Origin: Burkholderia sp. PAMC 26561
Lineage (GTDB): Bacteria; Pseudomonadota; Gammaproteobacteria; Burkholderiales; Burkholderiaceae
Reading direction: 5' to 3'
DNA length: 64,000 nucleotides
Assembly: GCF_001557535.2 (NCBI RefSeq)
Contig: NZ_CP014306.1
Span: 868,001-932,000 of the forward strand
The notes beneath the pieces are model-generated. The model searched no databases. It had not been told where the DNA came from and was given only the letters and a program-made list of their open reading frames with translations. Each line of letters starts with the position of its first letter. Position 1 is the stretch's first letter. Below, piece after piece: positions 61,042 through 64,000 of the stretch. Both the position numbers and the translations under genes were made by a program.

Positions 61042-61353
61042 TTATTGCAACTTGATTTCGACGTCGACGCCAGCCGGCAGGTCGAGCTTCATCAACGCGT
61101 CAACGGTCTTGTCCGTCGGGTCGACGATGTCCATCAGGCGCTGGTGCGTACGGATTTCAAGCTGATCGCGCGACGCCTTGTTGACGTGCGGCGAACGCAA
61201 AATGTCAAAACGCTGGATACGGGTCGGCAGCGGCACCGGGCCACGTACGATTGCGCCAGTCCGCTTGGCCGTATCGACAATTTCAGCTGCCGATTGATCG
61301 ATCAGACGATAGTCGAAAGCCTTGAGGCGAATGCGGATTTTCTGGTTTGCCAT
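61042..61353 (-). CDS. rpsJ: 30S ribosomal protein S10
   Basis: S10/NusE, also an antitermination factor. [67 protein letters not shown]. 103 residues from ATG 61353. Here it groups with tuf rather than with rplC, as the promoter before rplC suggests. Confidence 0.98.
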   Translation of the reverse strand: MANQKIRIRLKAFDYRLIDQSAAEIVDTAKRTGAIVRGPVPLPTRIQRFDILRSPHVNKASRDQLEIRTHQRLMDIVDPTDKTVDALMKLDLPAGVDVEIKLQ

Positions 61354-61375
61354 GACAATTCCTTGAAAAGAGCGA

Positions 61376-61392
61376 GACGGTGTTGCACCGTC
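61376..61392 (-). promoter_or_regulatory. Hairpin in the rpsJ leader
   Basis: GACGGTG, 3-nt CAA loop, CACCGTC: perfect 7-bp stem 23 nt before the rpsJ ATG, directly upstream of the AAGGA ribosome site. A larger GC-rich imperfect stem (about 61413-61443) lies further upstream in the 137-nt tuf-rpsJ gap. Confidence 0.45.
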
Positions 61393-61490
61393 GATTTGGT
61401 AAAAGAGCAAGGAGCCGAGCACGCGTAAGGCACGTGCGCCCGGCCCCGGGCACGACTGCTAACTACAGCTTTTGAAGCAAGCTCAGGATT

Positions 61491-62681
61491 TTACTCGAGA
61501 ACCTTGGCCACGACACCGGCGCCGACGGTACGACCGCCTTCACGGATAGCGAAGCGCAGACCTTCTTCCATGGCAATCGGAGCGATCAGCTTCACCGTGA
61601 TCGACACGTTGTCGCCCGGCATGACCATTTCCTTGTCCTTCGGCAACTCGATCGAACCCGTCACGTCCGTGGTACGGAAGTAGAACTGCGGACGATAGTT
61701 GTTGAAGAACGGCGTGTGACGACCGCCTTCGTCCTTGCTCAGCACATACACTTCGGCCGTGAAGTGCGTGTGCGGCGTGATCGAACCCGGCTTGGCCAGC
61801 ACTTGACCACGTTCCACGTCTTCACGCTTCGTGCCGCGCAACAGAATACCCACGTTGTCGCCCGCTTGACCTTGGTCCAGCAGCTTGCGGAACATTTCCA
61901 CGCCCGTGCACGTCGTCTTCACCGTCGGCTTGATACCGATGATTTCGATTTCTTCGCCTACCTTCACGATACCGCGCTCGATACGACCCGTCACCACCGT
62001 GCCGCGACCCGAGATCGAGAACACGTCTTCCACCGGCATCAGGAACGTACCGTCAATTGCACGCTCCGGCGTCGGGATGTACGTGTCCAGCGCATCAGCC
62101 AGGTTCAAAATCGCCACTTCGCCCAGCTCGCCCGTGTCGCCTTCCAGCGCCAGCTTGGCCGAACCCTTGATGATCGGCGTGTCGTCGCCCGGGAAATCGT
62201 ACTTCGACAGAAGCTCACGCACTTCCATTTCGACGAGTTCCAGCAACTCGGCGTCGTCCACCATGTCGCACTTGTTCAGGAACACGATGATGTACGGCAC
62301 GCCAACCTGGCGAGCCAACAGGATGTGCTCACGCGTTTGCGGCATCGGGCCGTCTGCAGCCGAACACACCAGGATTGCGCCGTCCATCTGCGCTGCACCC
62401 GTAATCATGTTCTTCACATAGTCGGCGTGACCCGGGCAGTCAACGTGCGCATAGTGGCGCGCAGCCGTTTCGTACTCGACGTGTGCCGTGTTGATCGTGA
62501 TACCACGTGCCTTCTCTTCCGGCGCCGCGTCGATCTGGTCATACGCCTTCGCTTCGCCGCCGAACTTCTTCGACAACACCGTTGCGATTGCTGCCGTCAG
62601 CGTGGTCTTGCCGTGGTCGACGTGACCAATCGTGCCTACGTTGACGTGCGGCTTGGTCCGTTCGAATTTACCTTTTGCCAT
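61491..62681 (-). CDS. tuf: Elongation factor Tu
   Basis: GTPase that delivers aminoacyl-tRNA. 396 residues with G1 GHVDHGKTT (near 19), RGITI, G3 [21 protein letters not shown]4 NKCD and G5 SAK. Domains II and III are complete ([34 protein letters not shown] end). Betaproteobacteria usually carry a second, near-identical tuf elsewhere. 52 bp after fusA. Confidence 0.98.
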   Translation of the reverse strand: MAKGKFERTKPHVNVGTIGHVDHGKTTLTAAIATVLSKKFGGEAKAYDQIDAAPEEKARGITINTAHVEYETAARHYAHVDCPGHADYVKNMITGAAQMDGAILVCSAADGPMPQTREHILLARQVGVPYIIVFLNKCDMVDDAELLELVEMEVRELLSKYDFPGDDTPIIKGSAKLALEGDTGELGEVAILNLADALDTYIPTPERAIDGTFLMPVEDVFSISGRGTVVTGRIERGIVKVGEEIEIIGIKPTVKTTCTGVEMFRKLLDQGQAGDNVGILLRGTKREDVERGQVLAKPGSITPHTHFTAEVYVLSKDEGGRHTPFFNNYRPQFYFRTTDVTGSIELPKDKEMVMPGDNVSITVKLIAPIAMEEGLRFAIREGGRTVGAGVVAKVLE

Positions 62682-62733
62682 GATTACCTTCTTTCAAATT
62701 TGTTAATCGGTTAAAGACTTTTGGCCTGCCGAA

Positions 62734-64000
62734 TTACTTGGATTTAGCGTTGATGATCGCTTCGGAGACGTTACGCGGCGCTTCCGAATAATGCTTGAAT
62801 TCCATCGTGTACGTAGCGCGACCTTGCGTCGCCGAACGCAGCGACGTCGAGTAGCCGAACATTTCCGACAGCGGGACTTCAGCGCGTACGATCTTGCCGC
62901 CGCCAATCATGTCTTCCATACCCTGGACGATACCGCGACGGCTCGACAGGTCGCCCATCACGTTGCCCATGTAGTCTTCCGGCGTTTCGACTTCCACGGC
63001 CATCATCGGCTCGAGGATAACCGGGTTTGCACGGCGCATTGCTTCCTTGAACGCCATCGAACCTGCCATGCGGAATGCATTTTCGTTCGAGTCAACGTCG
63101 TGGTACGAACCGAAGGTCAGGTGAACCTTCACGTCGACCACCGGGAAGCCAGCCAGCACGCCTGCTTTCAGCGTTTCCTGGATACCCTTGTCCACAGCCG
63201 GGATGTACTCGCGCGGAATCACACCGCCCTTGATCTCGTCCAGGAACTCATAGCCCTTGCCTTGCTCGTTCGGCTCAAGCGTAATGACAGCGTGGCCGTA
63301 CTGACCGCGACCGCCCGACTGCTTGACGAACTTGCCGTCAACGTCTTCTGCCTTGCCGCGGATGGTTTCGCGATACGCAACTTGCGGCTTGCCGACGGTT
63401 GCTTCAACACCGAATTCACGCCGCATGCGGTCAACCAGAATTTCCAGGTGCAGCTCGCCCATACCCGAAATGATGGTCTGGCCCGACTCTTCGTCGGTTT
63501 GAACGCGGAACGACGGATCTTCCTGAGCCAGGCGGTTGAGCGCGAGGCCCATCTTTTCCTGGTCAGGCTTGGTCTTCGGTTCCACAGCCTGCGAAATCAC
63601 CGGCTCCGGGAAAATCATGCGCTCGAGAACGATCGGATGCGCCGGATCGCACAGCGTATCGCCAGTGGTCGCGTCTTTCAAGCCAACCGCAGCAGCGATG
63701 TCGCCTGCATGCACTTCCTTGATTTCTTCGCGCTGGTTTGCGTGCATCAGCAGAATACGGCCAAGACGTTCCTTCTTGTCCTTGGTCGCGTTCAGCAGCG
63801 TGTCGCCCGACTTGGTCGTACCCGAATACACGCGGAAGAAGATCAACTGGCCGACAAACGGGTCGGTCATGATCTTGAACGCGAGTGCCGAGAACTTTTC
63901 GTCGTCAGCGGCGCGACGTTCAGCACGCTCACCATCTTCAAGTTCGCCCAGAACCGGCGGAATGTCGATCGGCGAAGGCAGGAAGTCGAGCACAGCGTCC
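62734..64000 (-). CDS. fusA: Elongation factor G (partial, 5' end off window)
   Basis: Translocase GTPase of about 700 residues; the C-terminal ~420 are here, without the GTPase domain. Domain II begins near [93 protein letters not shown] and [26 protein letters not shown] mark domains III-V. The frame is open to the right edge, so the true start lies outside. Confidence 0.98.
   Translation of the reverse strand, partial: DAVLDFLPSPIDIPPVLGELEDGERAERRAADDEKFSALAFKIMTDPFVGQLIFFRVYSGTTKSGDTLLNATKDKKERLGRILLMHANQREEIKEVHAGDIAAAVGLKDATTGDTLCDPAHPIVLERMIFPEPVISQAVEPKTKPDQEKMGLALNRLAQEDPSFRVQTDEESGQTIISGMGELHLEILVDRMRREFGVEATVGKPQVAYRETIRGKAEDVDGKFVKQSGGRGQYGHAVITLEPNEQGKGYEFLDEIKGGVIPREYIPAVDKGIQETLKAGVLAGFPVVDVKVHLTFGSYHDVDSNENAFRMAGSMAFKEAMRRANPVILEPMMAVEVETPEDYMGNVMGDLSSRRGIVQGMEDMIGGGKIVRAEVPLSEMFGYSTSLRSATQGRATYTMEFKHYSEAPRNVSEAIINAKSK

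Overview
The window is chromosomal housekeeping DNA from a high-GC betaproteobacterium of the family Burkholderiaceae, most likely in the Burkholderia/Paraburkholderia/Caballeronia group. The evidence is gene order (fusA-tuf-rpsJ, S10, spc and alpha ribosomal clusters with rpoA, cutA-dsbD, hemB, engB, ccsB/resB, mrcA divergent from pilMNOPQ, aroKB, gltBD) together with protein sequences typical of that group. The genus cannot be fixed from the sequence alone.

Layout, left to right. Positions 1-1342 (minus): mlaF and the start of mlaE (phospholipid/ABC transport), preceded by the thiamine operon thiO-thiS-thiG-thiE, which has a TPP riboswitch in its leader. Positions 5354-8464 (plus): an SbmA/YddA-type ABC exporter and an MFS transporter. 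Positions 8510-15701 (minus): periplasmic alpha-carbonic anhydrase and the glutamate synthase pair gltB-gltD. Positions 15.9-18.5 kb: a degenerate RAYT-type transposase gene, an OmpW porin and a DUF883 protein. Positions 18.5-23.7 kb (minus): an ugp glycerol-3-phosphate uptake operon (ugpB-A-E-[ABM monooxygenase]-C-Q). Positions 23.8-31.1 kb (minus): pilM-N-(O/P)-Q, aroK, aroB and dgt, divergent from mrcA (PBP1A, plus). Positions 33.8-37.6 kb: cyaY, lptM-lysA and msrPQ. Positions 37.7-42.1 kb (minus): the cytochrome c maturation pair resB-ccsB and a cytochrome c4. Positions 42.4-44.4 kb (plus): engB and hemB. Positions 44.4-46.6 kb (minus): cutA-dsbD.

The last 17 kb (minus) hold the fused str/S10/spc/alpha ribosomal superoperon: fusA, tuf, rpsJ, rplC-D-W-B, rpsS, rplV, rpsC, rplP, rpmC, rpsQ | rplN-X-E, rpsN-H, rplF-R, rpsE, rpmD, rplO, secY, (infA remnant), rpmJ, rpsM-K-D, rpoA, rplQ. 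It ends in a strong terminator. Two promoters inside it, before rplC and before rplN, each have the -10 box embedded in a palindrome.

I found no phage, CRISPR array, toxin-antitoxin module, defence system, rRNA or tRNA, and no clearly new multi-gene system. The points most worth a second look are: the truncated infA between secY and rpmJ; an apparent PilO-PilP fusion with an unusually short PilQ; a transposase-like protein that has lost half of its HUH metal-binding motif; an ABM-type monooxygenase gene inside the ugp operon; a strong orphan minus-strand terminator between engB and hemB; and several leader hairpins in the ribosomal cluster.
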